Shown piece by piece: positions 51,326-61,380 of a stretch of 64,000 nt of DNA. This DNA comes from Clostridiales bacterium (lineage in GTDB: Bacteria; Bacillota; Clostridia; Saccharofermentanales; DTU023), in NCBI GenBank assembly GCA_004556925.1, contig SFFI01000011.1, forward strand, positions 18,288 to 82,287, given 5' to 3'. Both the position numbers and the translations under genes were made by a program. Position 1 is the first letter of the stretch, and each line of letters starts with the position of its first letter. A model generated the notes under the pieces. The model did no database searches, was not told the origin of the DNA, and saw only the letters and a list, made by a program, of their open reading frames with translations.

Positions 51326-52217
51326 TGTAGAAAAACTTGCCAAAACAGTTGACGAAGCCATCGAAGAAGCCTTGGCAGATCTGGGCATCGCGAGTGAGGA
51401 TGCCATTATTGAAGTCCTGGACGAGGGTGACCCAGGCGGCCTCTTAGGTTTTGGCCGTAGGCCGGCCCGCGTACGGGTTAGCTCTGCTATTGAAGAAACC
51501 GCAGGGGAGTCTGAACCCAGCTATGAGTCCTATGCCGAGGAGGCTTCCGTTCCTGCTTATCCCTATGATGCAAATTATGAGGATGAAGAGGCAGACGACG
51601 AGGCCTATGCTCAAGCATCTGAGTCCTATGATGAGGACCTAGCAGGTGACCGGGACTATGAAGAAGATCCCCTGGATGACCAGGAGGACGCATATGCGGA
51701 TCAGCAGACCGCTGAGGACTATAGCCCCGAAGAAAAAGCAGTCTTAGAAGACAAGGCGGTAGAGTTTGTAGCCAATATTTTGCAGAATCTCGGCATTCAT
51801 GGCCGGATCTCATCCTTCTACGCCGATGATGGCAGCCTGCAGATAGATGTATCAGGGGATGACTTAGGCAACGCCATCGGCCGCCGGGGAGAAACCCTTG
51901 ATGCCATCCAATATCTGACCACCCTGGCGATTAACCAAGACCATGACCGCTACCAGAGGGTTTACCTGGATATTGATTATTACCGGGACCGCCAGATGAA
52001 GCAGTTGCGGCAAAAAGCCCGCCGGTCTGCGGAGAAGGTGTTAAAGTCCGGCCGGCCTTACGTGATGAATCCCATGACGCCGGCAGAACGCCGGCAGATC
52101 CACCTGGCCTTGGCTGACTTCCAGGGCATTACCACTTACAGTGAGGGTCAAGAGCCACAAAGGTCTGTCGTTATCTCCCGAGACGACGACAAAAAGGCCC
52201 GGCACAAAGTCCGCTAA
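51315..52217 (+). CDS. jag: RNA-binding protein Jag/KhpB
   Basis: A 300-residue protein: a Jag_N domain at residues 1-55 (VEKLAKTVDEAIEEALADLG, then GGLLGFGRRPARVRV), a long acidic Tyr/Asp/Glu-rich linker at about 60-145, a KH domain with GRRGETLDAIQYLTTLAIN, and a C-terminal R3H domain with ERRQIHLAL. It binds RNA and works with KhpA in cell-division and envelope control in other Firmicutes. I prefer the GTG at 51315, with AAGGAG upstream, overlapping yidC by 11 bases. Its stop overlaps the mnmE start by one base. Confidence 0.92.
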   Translation: MNNSVEKLAKTVDEAIEEALADLGIASEDAIIEVLDEGDPGGLLGFGRRPARVRVSSAIEETAGESEPSYESYAEEASVPAYPYDANYEDEEADDEAYAQASESYDEDLAGDRDYEEDPLDDQEDAYADQQTAEDYSPEEKAVLEDKAVEFVANILQNLGIHGRISSFYADDGSLQIDVSGDDLGNAIGRRGETLDAIQYLTTLAINQDHDRYQRVYLDIDYYRDRQMKQLRQKARRSAEKVLKSGRPYVMNPMTPAERRQIHLALADFQGITTYSEGQEPQRSVVISRDDDKKARHKVR

Positions 52218-53602
52218 TGACTGACACGATTTGCGCATTATCTACCCCGCCCGGCGTTGCCGCTCTGGGTATCATCCGCCTGTCTGGGCCTGAAGCAGGG
52301 TCGATCTGCGACCTGCGCTTCAGGCCTCGTTCATCTTTTGGCCTACCCTCTGCCATGCCTGGCTATACCATGGCCTATGGGACCTGGACGGATGCCCAAG
52401 GCCAGATCCTAGACCAGGTTATCCTGGCTGCCTTTAGGGCCCCGCATTCATACACGGGTGAGGACCTTTACGAGATTAGTTTCCACGGAGGGACCCAGGT
52501 TCGCAACTCTATCTTGGAATCCCTACTGGCTACAGGCGCAAGGCCTGCCACCGCTGGAGAATTTTCTAAACGTGCCTTCCTGAACGGCAAACTCGACCTT
52601 GCCCAGGCGGAAGCGGTGATGGACTTGATCGAGGCAGAGTCCCGTCTCCAGCAGGACCAAGCCCTCAGAGACTTAAGTGGTACCCTGTCTCAAGCGGTGG
52701 AAGCCTTGAAGGACCAGGTCCTGACCCTGATGGCCCAGCTGGAAAATATTTTGGAATTTTCGGAAGAGGCCGCGGAGGAGGCGGATATAACTGCCATTCG
52801 TGACGGTCTGAAACCCATTCAGGAATCGGTCAACCAAGCCCTGTCTATGTGGTCGCAGGGGCGGATCTTGACGGATAAATTCCGAGTCTGTATCTTGGGC
52901 CTGCCCAACGCAGGGAAATCGACTCTCTTGAATGCCCTCATGGGCCTCGACCGGGCGATCGTATCTGATATTTCCGGCACTACCCGGGACACCCTGGAGG
53001 CCAACCTGCAAATTGCTGGCATACCGGTGCTGATGATTGATACCGCAGGCCTGAGAGAGACGGCAGACCAGATTGAGCGGGAGGGCGTGGACCGGGCCTT
53101 GACCGCGGCACAATCTGCGGACCTGGTCTTTTGGTTGCACGACCCCTTGCGCCTAGCGGAGAGCCAAGCGGCCTTGGCTGCTTACTTGGCAAGCGCACCC
53201 GAGCAAGAGTTGGTGTCTCTCCTGGGCAAGCAAGATCTTTTTAGTGCAGAAGAACGCGAGATACAAATGCAGGCCTTAGGGAAGGCCCCAGTTCTGATCT
53301 GGTCCCAGGCCCAGCCGGAGCTTTTGGATCCTATCCGCGATCAAATCAAAATCGCTTATGACAGTCTGGGGTCTGGCCAGGCAGGACATATCTTCCTGCA
53401 CAATTTACGCCATAAGGACCTCCTAGACCAGGCTAAACAGGCCTTGGATTTAGCAGCGCAAAGCCTGGCAGGCCAAGGGGCCCTGGACATGACCGCTGCC
53501 ATGCTGAGGTCCGCCGCAGAGGCCCTAGCCAGCCTCTCAGGCAGCCAGGTTTCGGATGCGCTAGTCGATAGTATTTTTTCACGCTTCTGCGTAGGCAAAT
53601 AA
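52217..53602 (+). CDS. mnmE: tRNA uridine-5-carboxymethylaminomethyl modification GTPase MnmE
   Basis: A 461-residue protein. An N-terminal folate-binding domain (TICALSTPPGVAALGIIRLSG) is followed by a helical domain with an inserted GTPase: G1 GLPNAGKST at about residue 228, G2/G3 SGTTRDTLE and DTAGLRET, and the C-terminal FCVGK with the essential Cys. With MnmG it modifies U34 of several tRNAs. The ATG overlaps the jag stop by one base. Confidence 0.97.
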   Translation: MTDTICALSTPPGVAALGIIRLSGPEAGSICDLRFRPRSSFGLPSAMPGYTMAYGTWTDAQGQILDQVILAAFRAPHSYTGEDLYEISFHGGTQVRNSILESLLATGARPATAGEFSKRAFLNGKLDLAQAEAVMDLIEAESRLQQDQALRDLSGTLSQAVEALKDQVLTLMAQLENILEFSEEAAEEADITAIRDGLKPIQESVNQALSMWSQGRILTDKFRVCILGLPNAGKSTLLNALMGLDRAIVSDISGTTRDTLEANLQIAGIPVLMIDTAGLRETADQIEREGVDRALTAAQSADLVFWLHDPLRLAESQAALAAYLASAPEQELVSLLGKQDLFSAEEREIQMQALGKAPVLIWSQAQPELLDPIRDQIKIAYDSLGSGQAGHIFLHNLRHKDLLDQAKQALDLAAQSLAGQGALDMTAAMLRSAAEALASLSGSQVSDALVDSIFSRFCVGK

Positions 53603-55632
53603 TGGAAAATCAAGTTAAAAATCATCAAGCCCATAGCCTGGCCGACCTTAAGGCGGCTGGCAAGTATTTTGCTGATTCCTACGATGTGATTGTAGTAGGA
53701 GCAGGCCATGCCGGCTGCGAAGCGGCTTTGGCTGCTGCCAAGCTGGGCTTTAAAACCGCCCTCTTTACCCTGCACATCGATGCCTTAGCCAATATGCCCT
53801 GTAATCCCAATATTGGCGGTACGGCCAAGGGTCAACTGGTACGCGAGATAGATGCTTTAGGCGGGGTTATGGGCCTTATGGCCGACCGCAGTACCATCCA
53901 GTTTCGTATGCTTAACCGATCCAAGGGGCCGGCCGTACTCTCGCCGCGGGCCCAGCAAGACCGCTGGCAGTACCAAAAGGATATGCGGCATCTTTTGGAA
54001 AGGACACCAGGCCTTTCTCTCATCCAAAACGAAGTGACAGACCTGGTATGGCGGGAAGAAGAGGGTGTTCAGTATATCGAAGGCGTGGTGTCTGTCCTGG
54101 GTACGGTTTACCCGGCCCAAAGGGTCATCTTAGCCACCGGGACCTTCCTGCGTTCTAAGGTGATTATTGGGGAGTCTATTCGTGAGGAAGGACCAGACGG
54201 TCTGGCACCTGCCAAGCACTTGTCTTTCTCCCTGCAAGCCCTGGGCCTTGAGCTGAAGCGCTTTAAAACCGGGACCCCCGGTCGCTTCCATGCCCGCAGC
54301 CTGAACTATGACCACATGGAGGTCCAAAGCGCAGATCCCGATCCTCAGCCCTTTTCCTTTGTTAATGAAGAAAAGGCGGATTGGAAGCCCTTAGCTAACC
54401 TTAATTGCTATCTCACCTACACCAGCGCGGACAGCAAAAAAATTATTCAGGACAATATTGACCGGTCCCCCCTTTACTCTGGCCTGGTAGAGGGGATAGG
54501 CCCCCGCTATTGTCCCTCTTTTGAAGATAAGGTGGTTAAATTCCCCAACCGTGACCACCACCATGTCTTTTTAGAGCCCTGCGGCTTGGAAAGCCAAGAG
54601 GTCTACGCCTCAGGCATGTCATCCTCTATGCCGGAAGATGTGCAGCGGCAGGTCATGCACTCGGTGCCAGGGATGGAAAATGCAGAATTTATGCGCTTTG
54701 CCTATGCCATAGACTATGACCTTTTAGATGCCCAAGACCTAGAGCTTAGCTTGGAAGTCAAGTCGGTCAAGGGTCTTTATGGGGCGGGGCAAATCCTGGG
54801 ATCATCAGGTTATGAAGAGGCTGCAGGTACAGGGCTTATAGCAGGGATCAATGCCTGCCGGTCTCTAGAAGGCAAAAAACCAGTGGTCTTGGACCGGTCC
54901 CAGGCCTATATAGGCGTTTTGATTGATGACCTGGTGACTAAAGGTACCAATGAACCCTACCGTATGATGACCTCTCGAGCCGAATACCGTCTGGTCCTGC
55001 GCCAAGACAATGCGGACCAACGGCTGACTCCCTTAGGGCGGGAAATTGGTTTGATTTCAGACGACCGCTGGGCCGCCTTCCAGGCCAAGCAAGCCCGGAT
55101 AGACGGGGAGAGGCAGCGGTTAGAAAGCACCCGGCTGAGCCCCAAGAACCCCAAGGTCCAAGCCTTCTTCCAGGGCAAGGGCTACGGCCTCCCGGAGGGT
55201 GGCTTGTCCTTGGCCGACCTGCTCAAGCGGCCGGAGGTGAATTACCAAGACTTGCTTGTTTTAGACCCAGACCGGCCGCGCATTTGCTACCCCAGCCAGG
55301 CTGTGGCAGGAGAAGCCTTCCTCAGCCCGGTGGATTGCTACAATGTTCAGGTGCAAATTAAATACCAGGGTTATATCAAATTGGAGGAAGACCGCATCCA
55401 GCGCTTCCACAAGCTGGAAAAACGTCTGATTCCGGAGGATTTCGATTACGAGCAGTTGAAGGGCCTGCGTTTGGAAGCCCGGCAGAAGCTGTCTAAGCTC
55501 AGGCCACGGTCGGTAGGCCAGGCTGCCAGAATCTCGGGGATCTCTCCCGCAGATGCCTCTATCCTGCTTTTGGCAGTATCTCAACGCGAGCAGGGGCAAA
55601 AGACTAGCTCAGATCTAGAAGCCCAGGCCTAG
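53602..55632 (+). CDS. mnmG: tRNA uridine-5-carboxymethylaminomethyl modification enzyme MnmG
   Basis: A 676-residue flavoprotein, slightly longer than usual (about 625-640). FAD-binding GAGHAG at residues 33-38; MPCNPNIGGTAKGQLVREIDALGG and RMLNRSKGPAV are strict family signatures. The extra length lies in the first 25 residues and the C-terminus. Partner of MnmE, encoded directly before it; the ATG overlaps the mnmE stop by one base. Confidence 0.97.
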   Translation: MENQVKNHQAHSLADLKAAGKYFADSYDVIVVGAGHAGCEAALAAAKLGFKTALFTLHIDALANMPCNPNIGGTAKGQLVREIDALGGVMGLMADRSTIQFRMLNRSKGPAVLSPRAQQDRWQYQKDMRHLLERTPGLSLIQNEVTDLVWREEEGVQYIEGVVSVLGTVYPAQRVILATGTFLRSKVIIGESIREEGPDGLAPAKHLSFSLQALGLELKRFKTGTPGRFHARSLNYDHMEVQSADPDPQPFSFVNEEKADWKPLANLNCYLTYTSADSKKIIQDNIDRSPLYSGLVEGIGPRYCPSFEDKVVKFPNRDHHHVFLEPCGLESQEVYASGMSSSMPEDVQRQVMHSVPGMENAEFMRFAYAIDYDLLDAQDLELSLEVKSVKGLYGAGQILGSSGYEEAAGTGLIAGINACRSLEGKKPVVLDRSQAYIGVLIDDLVTKGTNEPYRMMTSRAEYRLVLRQDNADQRLTPLGREIGLISDDRWAAFQAKQARIDGERQRLESTRLSPKNPKVQAFFQGKGYGLPEGGLSLADLLKRPEVNYQDLLVLDPDRPRICYPSQAVAGEAFLSPVDCYNVQVQIKYQGYIKLEEDRIQRFHKLEKRLIPEDFDYEQLKGLRLEARQKLSKLRPRSVGQAARISGISPADASILLLAVSQREQGQKTSSDLEAQA

Positions 55633-55642
55633 GAGCGCTCAT

Positions 55643-56415
55643 ATGCCCACAGATCTTTATACCACTTTACAAAAGGCCTTTACCAAGGCCCGGACTGACT
55701 TCAATCTGCTGCTGCCGGATTTTCAGATCTCAGCAGGGCAGGAGCACCAGGCTTTGAGCTTTATGGCCCTGATGCTGGAACAAAACCAGACCCTCAATCT
55801 TTCTGCCATTACGGATCCTGAAGAAGCTATTTATCTGCATTTGCTAGATTCTTGGACCTTTTACCCCTGCTGGATCAGGAAGCCACAGTCAAGAGCCCGG
55901 ATGAGGCCTTGAGTGTCCTCGACCTGGGCACGGGGGCAGGTTTTCCTGGTGTGCCTGTCAAAATCCTGCGGCCAGATATAGACCTCTACCTGGTCGATGC
56001 CCTTGCTAAACGTCTCAAATTTTTGGACCGTGCCCTGGGGGCGATTGCCTTAACGCAACCCTGGCAATGTGTCCACGCCCGGGCTGAAGATCTAGGGAGA
56101 AAGGCTCCGTATCGCGACCAGCTGGATCTGGTTACTGCCAGGGCCTTGGCTAACCTGCCTGTGCTTTTAGAATACGCCCTGCCCTTGGTCAAGCCTGGGG
56201 GTGTCTTTGTGGCGATGAAGGCAAAATACCAGGATGAATTAAGCCAGGCCGGCCAGGCAGCCAGCAAGCTGGGGGCAGAGCTGGAAGATATCCAAAGTTT
56301 TGTCCTGCCTCAGCTTAACGCGACCCGCACCTTCCTGATTTACCGCAAAAGACAAGCCACGCCGCCAAAATATCCCCGGTCCAACGCACACATCAAAAAA
56401 TCCCCTCTGCACTAA
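55643..56415 (+). pseudogene. rsmG: 16S rRNA (guanine-527-N7)-methyltransferase gene with a frameshift
   Basis: The start (ATG at 55643, AGGAG upstream) opens a frame with NQTLNLSAITDPEEAIYLHLLDS, the usual RsmG N-terminus, which runs off frame near 55850. The rest is in another frame: LDLLPLLDQ, then VLDLGTGAGFPGVPVKIL (the SAM-binding motif) and RALANLPVLLEYALPLVKPGG. Joining the two at about 55850-55852 gives a complete RsmG of about 257 residues. The point is consistent with one lost T in GATTCTTGGACC. A real pseudogene, a programmed slip or a sequencing error are all possible; the downstream part has no premature stop, which argues for a recent or artificial event. Confidence 0.8.
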
Positions 56416-56456
56416 AGATTGGGGCCCAGCAAACTGCCAATATTCCTGCCTATATA

Positions 56457-56465
56457 TGGTATAAT
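56457..56465 (+). promoter_or_regulatory. Extended -10 promoter upstream of gyrA
   Basis: TGGTATAAT, an extended -10 (TGnTATAAT), 128 bases before gyrA. No good -35 box is seen, as is common with extended -10 promoters. Confidence 0.55.
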
Positions 56466-56592
56466 TTAAAAATAATGAGAAGCAGAAAAGGCCCCGATTT
56501 TGTGTAATCCTTCCTTTCATCCAGAAGGGCACATGTCCCTATTGCAGAGTGAGCAACTCCCTCCTTGCCGGTCTTTTTAGAAAGAGGTTTTA

Positions 56593-59316
56593 ATGGCTAT
56601 AGATACACCCCAGTCTGGCGGTGAGGAAAGAGATGGGCTGAGCAGGCGTGCCCAGTCCCAAGCCAAAGAAGCCGCGGTAGACGCCGCTTTCCAGAATCCA
56701 GACAATATTATTATCCCTGTTGACTTGGACAAGGAAATGAAGCAATCCTTCATTACCTATGCCATGTCTGTCATTACGGACCGGGCCCTGCCAGATATCC
56801 GCGATGGCTTGAAACCTGTGCATCGGCGGATTCTCTATTCCATGTTTACCCAGGGCTTTACGCCCGATAAACCCTATCGCAAGTGTGCCACGACCGTTGG
56901 TGACGTTTTAGGCCGCTTCCACCCCCACGGTGATGCCTCAGTCTATGATGCTCTGGTTCGCTTGGCCCAGGATTTCTCTATGCGACACACGCTGGTGGAT
57001 GGGCATGGTAACTTTGGGTCGCGAGATGGCGACCCGCCGGCCGCTTACCGGTATACGGAAGCCCGTCTGACCAAGCTGGCCCAGGATATGATGACTGATA
57101 TCAACAAGGATACAGTTGATTTTCAGCCAAACTTTGATGAGCATGCCATGGAACCCAATGTCCTGCCTGCTCCCTTCCCCAACCTCCTAGTTAATGGGTC
57201 TTCTGGGATTGCTGTTGGTATGGCAACCAATATTCCCTCCCATAACCTGGGCGAGTGCATTGATGCTACCTTATTTTTAATTGACCATCCAGAGGCCACA
57301 GTTGATGACTTGATGGATATTATTCCGGGCCCGGATTTCCCCACCTATGGGACGATTATGGGACTTTCCGGTATCCGCAAGGCCTATAAAACTGGCAAAG
57401 GCTCTATTGTAGTCCGGGCCAATTGCGAGATTGTGGAAAGTAGAAATAACCGCCACCGGATTATTGTGCATGACCTACCCTATATGGTGAACAAGGCTCG
57501 GTTGATTGAGCGTATCGCGACTCTAGTGAAAGAGAAGCGTATAGAGGGCATTTCTGATGTGCGGGATGAATCTGACCGCAATGAAGAAATCCGTATCGTT
57601 ATTGAGCTAAAACGGGATGCGACCCCAAACGTCGTACTCAACCAGCTCTATAAGAATACCCAGCTACAAGATAACTTCTCTGCTAACATGCTAGCTCTTG
57701 TCCCGGATGAAGCGGGACTCTTGGTGCCCAAGATCTTTACCCTCAAGGATGCCCTCCTGGCTTATTTGAACTTTTACCGGGCGGTTGTGGTCCGTCGGAC
57801 CAAGTTTGACCTGGAAAAGGCGGAAGCCAGGAAGCATATCGTGCAAGGCCTGCAAATGGCCATCGACCATATTGATGAGGTCATTAACATCATTAGGGCC
57901 TCTGCCAATGAAAACGCAGCCCGTGAAGCCTTGCGCGAACGTTTTGGCTTTAGTGAAAAGCAAGCCCAGCATGTTGTAGATATGCGTTTAGGACGCTTGT
58001 CCGGCTTGGAACGTGAGAAGCTAGAGAGCGAATACCAGCAGTTGGAAGAAAAAATCGAGGAGTTCCAGGGCATCATTACGGACGGCAACAAACGGGACGC
58101 CGTGATTAACGCAGAGCTCTTGGAAGTCAAGCGCAAGTATGCAGACCCCCGCCGAACCCGCATATCTCCCGACTATACCGATATAGATGACGAATTGCTG
58201 ATTGAAGAAGAGGATGTGGTCTTTACCTTATCCGAGGCTGGCTATGTCAAGCGAGTGCCGACTGACACCTACGAGGCCCAACGCCGGGGCGGCCGGGGAA
58301 TCCAGGGCATGAATACCCGGGATGAAGACTTGGTTAAAACCCTCTTTACGGCTTCCAGCAAGCAGTGGCTACTGGCCTTTTCCACCCTGGGCAAGGTTTA
58401 CCGGCTCAAGGGTTATCAAATCCCGGAGGCCTCGCGACAAAGCCGGGGGACCCACTTTGTCAATATCCTGCAGCTGGCTCCGGAGGAAAAAATTTATGGC
58501 CTCCTACCCATGCCAGATGACGTGGAGGACCCAGAAAAGACCTATTACTTGGTCATGGCCACCCGGAGGGGCATTATTAAAAAGACCCGCTTGCAGGAAT
58601 ATGCCAATATCCATAAGGGGGGCATTATTGCCATCCGCTTACAGGAAGACGATTCCGTGATTGCGGTAGACTTGACCCAAGGAGACCATGATATTTTCTT
58701 GGCCACCAAGAAGGGGATGGGTATCCGTTTCCACGAGTCCTGTGTCCGGGCTACCGGCAGGGCGACCATGGGGGTACTAGGTATCCGCCTGTCTTCGGGA
58801 GATGAAGTGGTTTCCATGCTGGCTTCCGACCAGGATGCTCTCATGACTTCGGTCACGGAAAAGGGCCTTGGCAAGCGGACACCTCTGCGGTCCTTCCGGA
58901 GCCAATACCGTTGCGGCAAGGGTTTGATTGCCCATCGCCTGACAGACCGTACAGGGGATGTCGTCAGGGTGGTTCAGGGCCCCAACAATGTGGACCTCCT
59001 CCTGATGAATGTCGATGGCCTGGTCATCCGTGTCCATGCTGCAGAAGTTCCCGTCTTGGGCCGGAATACACAAGGTGTAAAACTCATGCGGGCGCGCGAT
59101 GCCGCCATTACAGATGTAACTGTAACTGACCGTAACGAAGAAGAGATCAGCGAGAAGCCGGAAAGCTTGGCTGAAGCGGAAGCTGCTGACCCCGGCTCAA
59201 CTCAAGAAGACCTGCTGGCAGATGCGCTTGAAGAAGCCTCGGCCGATCAAGATGTCAGCTGCGATCTGGACCCTGTTGATCCTGAAGCAATTGTGGATTC
59301 AGAAGAAGACAGCTAG
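56593..59316 (+). CDS. gyrA: DNA gyrase subunit A
   Basis: A 907-residue type II topoisomerase subunit. The breakage-reunion domain has the catalytic Tyr in [10 protein letters not shown], and the beta-pinwheel C-terminal domain carries the GyrA box QRRGGRG, which separates it from ParC. An N-terminal extension of about 30 residues is present, and the acidic C-terminal tail is longer than usual. In the quinolone region the sequence is [14 protein letters not shown]: the position of E. coli Ser83 is Ala, as in Mycobacterium tuberculosis. gyrB is not in the window. AAAGAGG lies upstream. Confidence 0.96.
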   Translation: MAIDTPQSGGEERDGLSRRAQSQAKEAAVDAAFQNPDNIIIPVDLDKEMKQSFITYAMSVITDRALPDIRDGLKPVHRRILYSMFTQGFTPDKPYRKCATTVGDVLGRFHPHGDASVYDALVRLAQDFSMRHTLVDGHGNFGSRDGDPPAAYRYTEARLTKLAQDMMTDINKDTVDFQPNFDEHAMEPNVLPAPFPNLLVNGSSGIAVGMATNIPSHNLGECIDATLFLIDHPEATVDDLMDIIPGPDFPTYGTIMGLSGIRKAYKTGKGSIVVRANCEIVESRNNRHRIIVHDLPYMVNKARLIERIATLVKEKRIEGISDVRDESDRNEEIRIVIELKRDATPNVVLNQLYKNTQLQDNFSANMLALVPDEAGLLVPKIFTLKDALLAYLNFYRAVVVRRTKFDLEKAEARKHIVQGLQMAIDHIDEVINIIRASANENAAREALRERFGFSEKQAQHVVDMRLGRLSGLEREKLESEYQQLEEKIEEFQGIITDGNKRDAVINAELLEVKRKYADPRRTRISPDYTDIDDELLIEEEDVVFTLSEAGYVKRVPTDTYEAQRRGGRGIQGMNTRDEDLVKTLFTASSKQWLLAFSTLGKVYRLKGYQIPEASRQSRGTHFVNILQLAPEEKIYGLLPMPDDVEDPEKTYYLVMATRRGIIKKTRLQEYANIHKGGIIAIRLQEDDSVIAVDLTQGDHDIFLATKKGMGIRFHESCVRATGRATMGVLGIRLSSGDEVVSMLASDQDALMTSVTEKGLGKRTPLRSFRSQYRCGKGLIAHRLTDRTGDVVRVVQGPNNVDLLLMNVDGLVIRVHAAEVPVLGRNTQGVKLMRARDAAITDVTVTDRNEEEISEKPESLAEAEAADPGSTQEDLLADALEEASADQDVSCDLDPVDPEAIVDSEEDS

Positions 59317-59436
59317 GCTCCAGCATCCTACCCACCTACAAGCAACCTGTGATCTCTGGCCATCTTGGTCGCCAAGCTTGGCCCCGGGCCTCTCCTAAAG
59401 GTCCGCCTCACAGGAATATGAATACAAGAGGTAATT

Positions 59437-61281
59437 ATGAAAAGAATGAACGAACGTAAGTTTTTTGCCCCCGAGGGTCAAAGTCCCAGCCAAGTCCCCA
59501 AACGTAGCGAAGTTGCTTTAGAAAGCACCTGGGATCTCAGCCCTCTCTACCCTCATGATGAAGCGTGGGAAGCTGCTTTCCAGCAAGCCCAAAAGTTCAC
59601 CACAGAGATTGCTGCATATCAAGATAATTTGACCTCTTCAGCGGTCACACTCTTGGGCTTTTTTGAAACGCAAGATCGTCATGAACGTGAAATCGCTAAA
59701 CTTTATGTTTACGCTTCCATGAAAAATGATGAAGACACTGCGGTGTCTAAATATACTGGTATGCAGAGCCAGATGGGCCAGTTCCTGGCAGGCTATATGG
59801 CTGCCGCCTCCTTTGCAGAGCCCGCTTTGGCCAATTTAGAGGCAGAAAGCCTGCAGGCCTTCTATACAGCAGAACCCAAGCTGAAACACTATAAACGTAA
59901 GATTGACCAAGTCCTGGCTTCGAAGCCCCATATCCTCAGCCCATCTGAGGAAGCCCTCCTGGCAGGAGCCTCACAGGTCTTGGACGCAGGCGCTTCGGTT
60001 TTTGAGGTCTTGGACAATGCGGACCAAAAATTCCCGGTGATTAAAGATGACCAGGGCCACGATATTGAGCTGACCCACGCCCGCTTTGGACAGCTGTTGC
60101 AAAACCGGGATCGCCGGGTAAGGAAAGATGCCTTCCAGCAGTATTACACGGTTTACAACCAATACCGCAACACCTATGCCCAGACCCTATCTACCCAAAT
60201 TAAGCGCAACAATTTCCTGGCACAGAGCCATCACTTTACTTCCGCGCGTGAAGCGGCACTTTTCTACAATGAAATTCCTGAGCAAGTATATGACCAATTG
60301 CTCCAGACTGTAGACGCAAACCTGCCCCTCTTGCACCGGTATGTTGCCCTGCGCAAGAAGCTACTAGGCTTGGATGAAATCCATACCTATGACCTTTATG
60401 TCCCAGTTGTCGATGAAGTTGACCTGTCCTACACCATGGAGGAAGCGCAAGACATTATCTTAAAGGCTCTAGCGCCTCTGGGCGAAGCCTACCTGGATAT
60501 CCTCAAACAAGCCTTCTCCTCCCGCTGGATTGACTATGCGGAGAATGCTGGCAAGCGCTCGGGCGCATACTCAGGTGGTTGCTACGATTCTCCTCCCTAC
60601 ATCCTGATGACCTGGAAGGGAACTCTGGACAATCTCTACACCCTGGCGCACGAACTGGGCCATTCCTGCCATTCCTACTTAACCCGGGAAAATCAATCTC
60701 CTACTTATGGTGATTATCCTATTTTCCTGGCAGAGATTGCGTCTACCTGCAACGAAAACTTGCTGACCTCTTACTTGCTAGACAACATTGACGATCCCGC
60801 TACCCGGCGCTATATCATCATGAACTACCTGGACGGCTTTAAGGGCACTGTTTTCCGTCAAACCCAGTTTGCGGCCTTCGAGCAAGAGATGCATCAAGCC
60901 GACCAGGCCGGGACCAGCCTGACTGCGGATTGGATGATCCAGACTTATGGGGACCTGAACCAACATTACTACGGTCCTGAATTAAGCAAGGATCCAGAGA
61001 TCGCCCTCGAGTGGGCCCGCATTCCACACTTCTATTACGACTTCTACGTTTACCAGTATGCTACGGGCTTCTCAGCGGCTACCGCTTTTGCTAAGCTTAT
61101 CACCGAAGGGGGACAAGCAGAACGCGATGCTTACCTTAAGTTCTTAAGTTCTGGCTCTTCCGCGAAGCCCATTGATATCTTGAAAGAAGCTGGCGTGGAT
61201 ATGTCCTCCGCCAAGCCCATCGAAGATGCCATGACACGCTTTGACCACTTCCTCAGCCTACTAGAATCCGATTTAAGCTAG
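59437..61281 (+). CDS. pepF: Oligoendopeptidase F
   Basis: A 614-residue cytoplasmic zinc metallopeptidase of family M3B. The zinc site HELGH lies in YTLAHELGHSCHSYL at about residue 405, with the third ligand Glu in FLAEIASTCNENLLT. N-terminal residues WDLSPLYPHDEAWEAAFQ are the usual family start. It degrades oligopeptides of about 7-17 residues. AGAGG lies upstream. A hairpin follows the gene. Confidence 0.95.
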   Translation: MKRMNERKFFAPEGQSPSQVPKRSEVALESTWDLSPLYPHDEAWEAAFQQAQKFTTEIAAYQDNLTSSAVTLLGFFETQDRHEREIAKLYVYASMKNDEDTAVSKYTGMQSQMGQFLAGYMAAASFAEPALANLEAESLQAFYTAEPKLKHYKRKIDQVLASKPHILSPSEEALLAGASQVLDAGASVFEVLDNADQKFPVIKDDQGHDIELTHARFGQLLQNRDRRVRKDAFQQYYTVYNQYRNTYAQTLSTQIKRNNFLAQSHHFTSAREAALFYNEIPEQVYDQLLQTVDANLPLLHRYVALRKKLLGLDEIHTYDLYVPVVDEVDLSYTMEEAQDIILKALAPLGEAYLDILKQAFSSRWIDYAENAGKRSGAYSGGCYDSPPYILMTWKGTLDNLYTLAHELGHSCHSYLTRENQSPTYGDYPIFLAEIASTCNENLLTSYLLDNIDDPATRRYIIMNYLDGFKGTVFRQTQFAAFEQEMHQADQAGTSLTADWMIQTYGDLNQHYYGPELSKDPEIALEWARIPHFYYDFYVYQYATGFSAATAFAKLITEGGQAERDAYLKFLSSGSSAKPIDILKEAGVDMSSAKPIEDAMTRFDHFLSLLESDLS

Positions 61282-61317
61282 GTGTAAAATTGTTGATGGT
61301 ATAAACAAGCTTTGTCA

Positions 61318-61345
61318 GGGTCCAGGGTGAATCATCCTGGACCCT
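61318..61345 (+). terminator. Hairpin behind pepF
   Basis: A perfect 10-bp stem, AGGGTCCAGG (61318-61327) with CCTGGACCCT (61336-61345). It lacks a T-run, so termination is uncertain. Confidence 0.45.
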
Positions 61346-61380
61346 CAACATATCACTTAATATAAGATGGAGTAGTCATC

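Noticed and set aside
56593..59316. parC instead of gyrA
   Set aside because: The C-terminal domain contains the GyrA box QRRGGRG.
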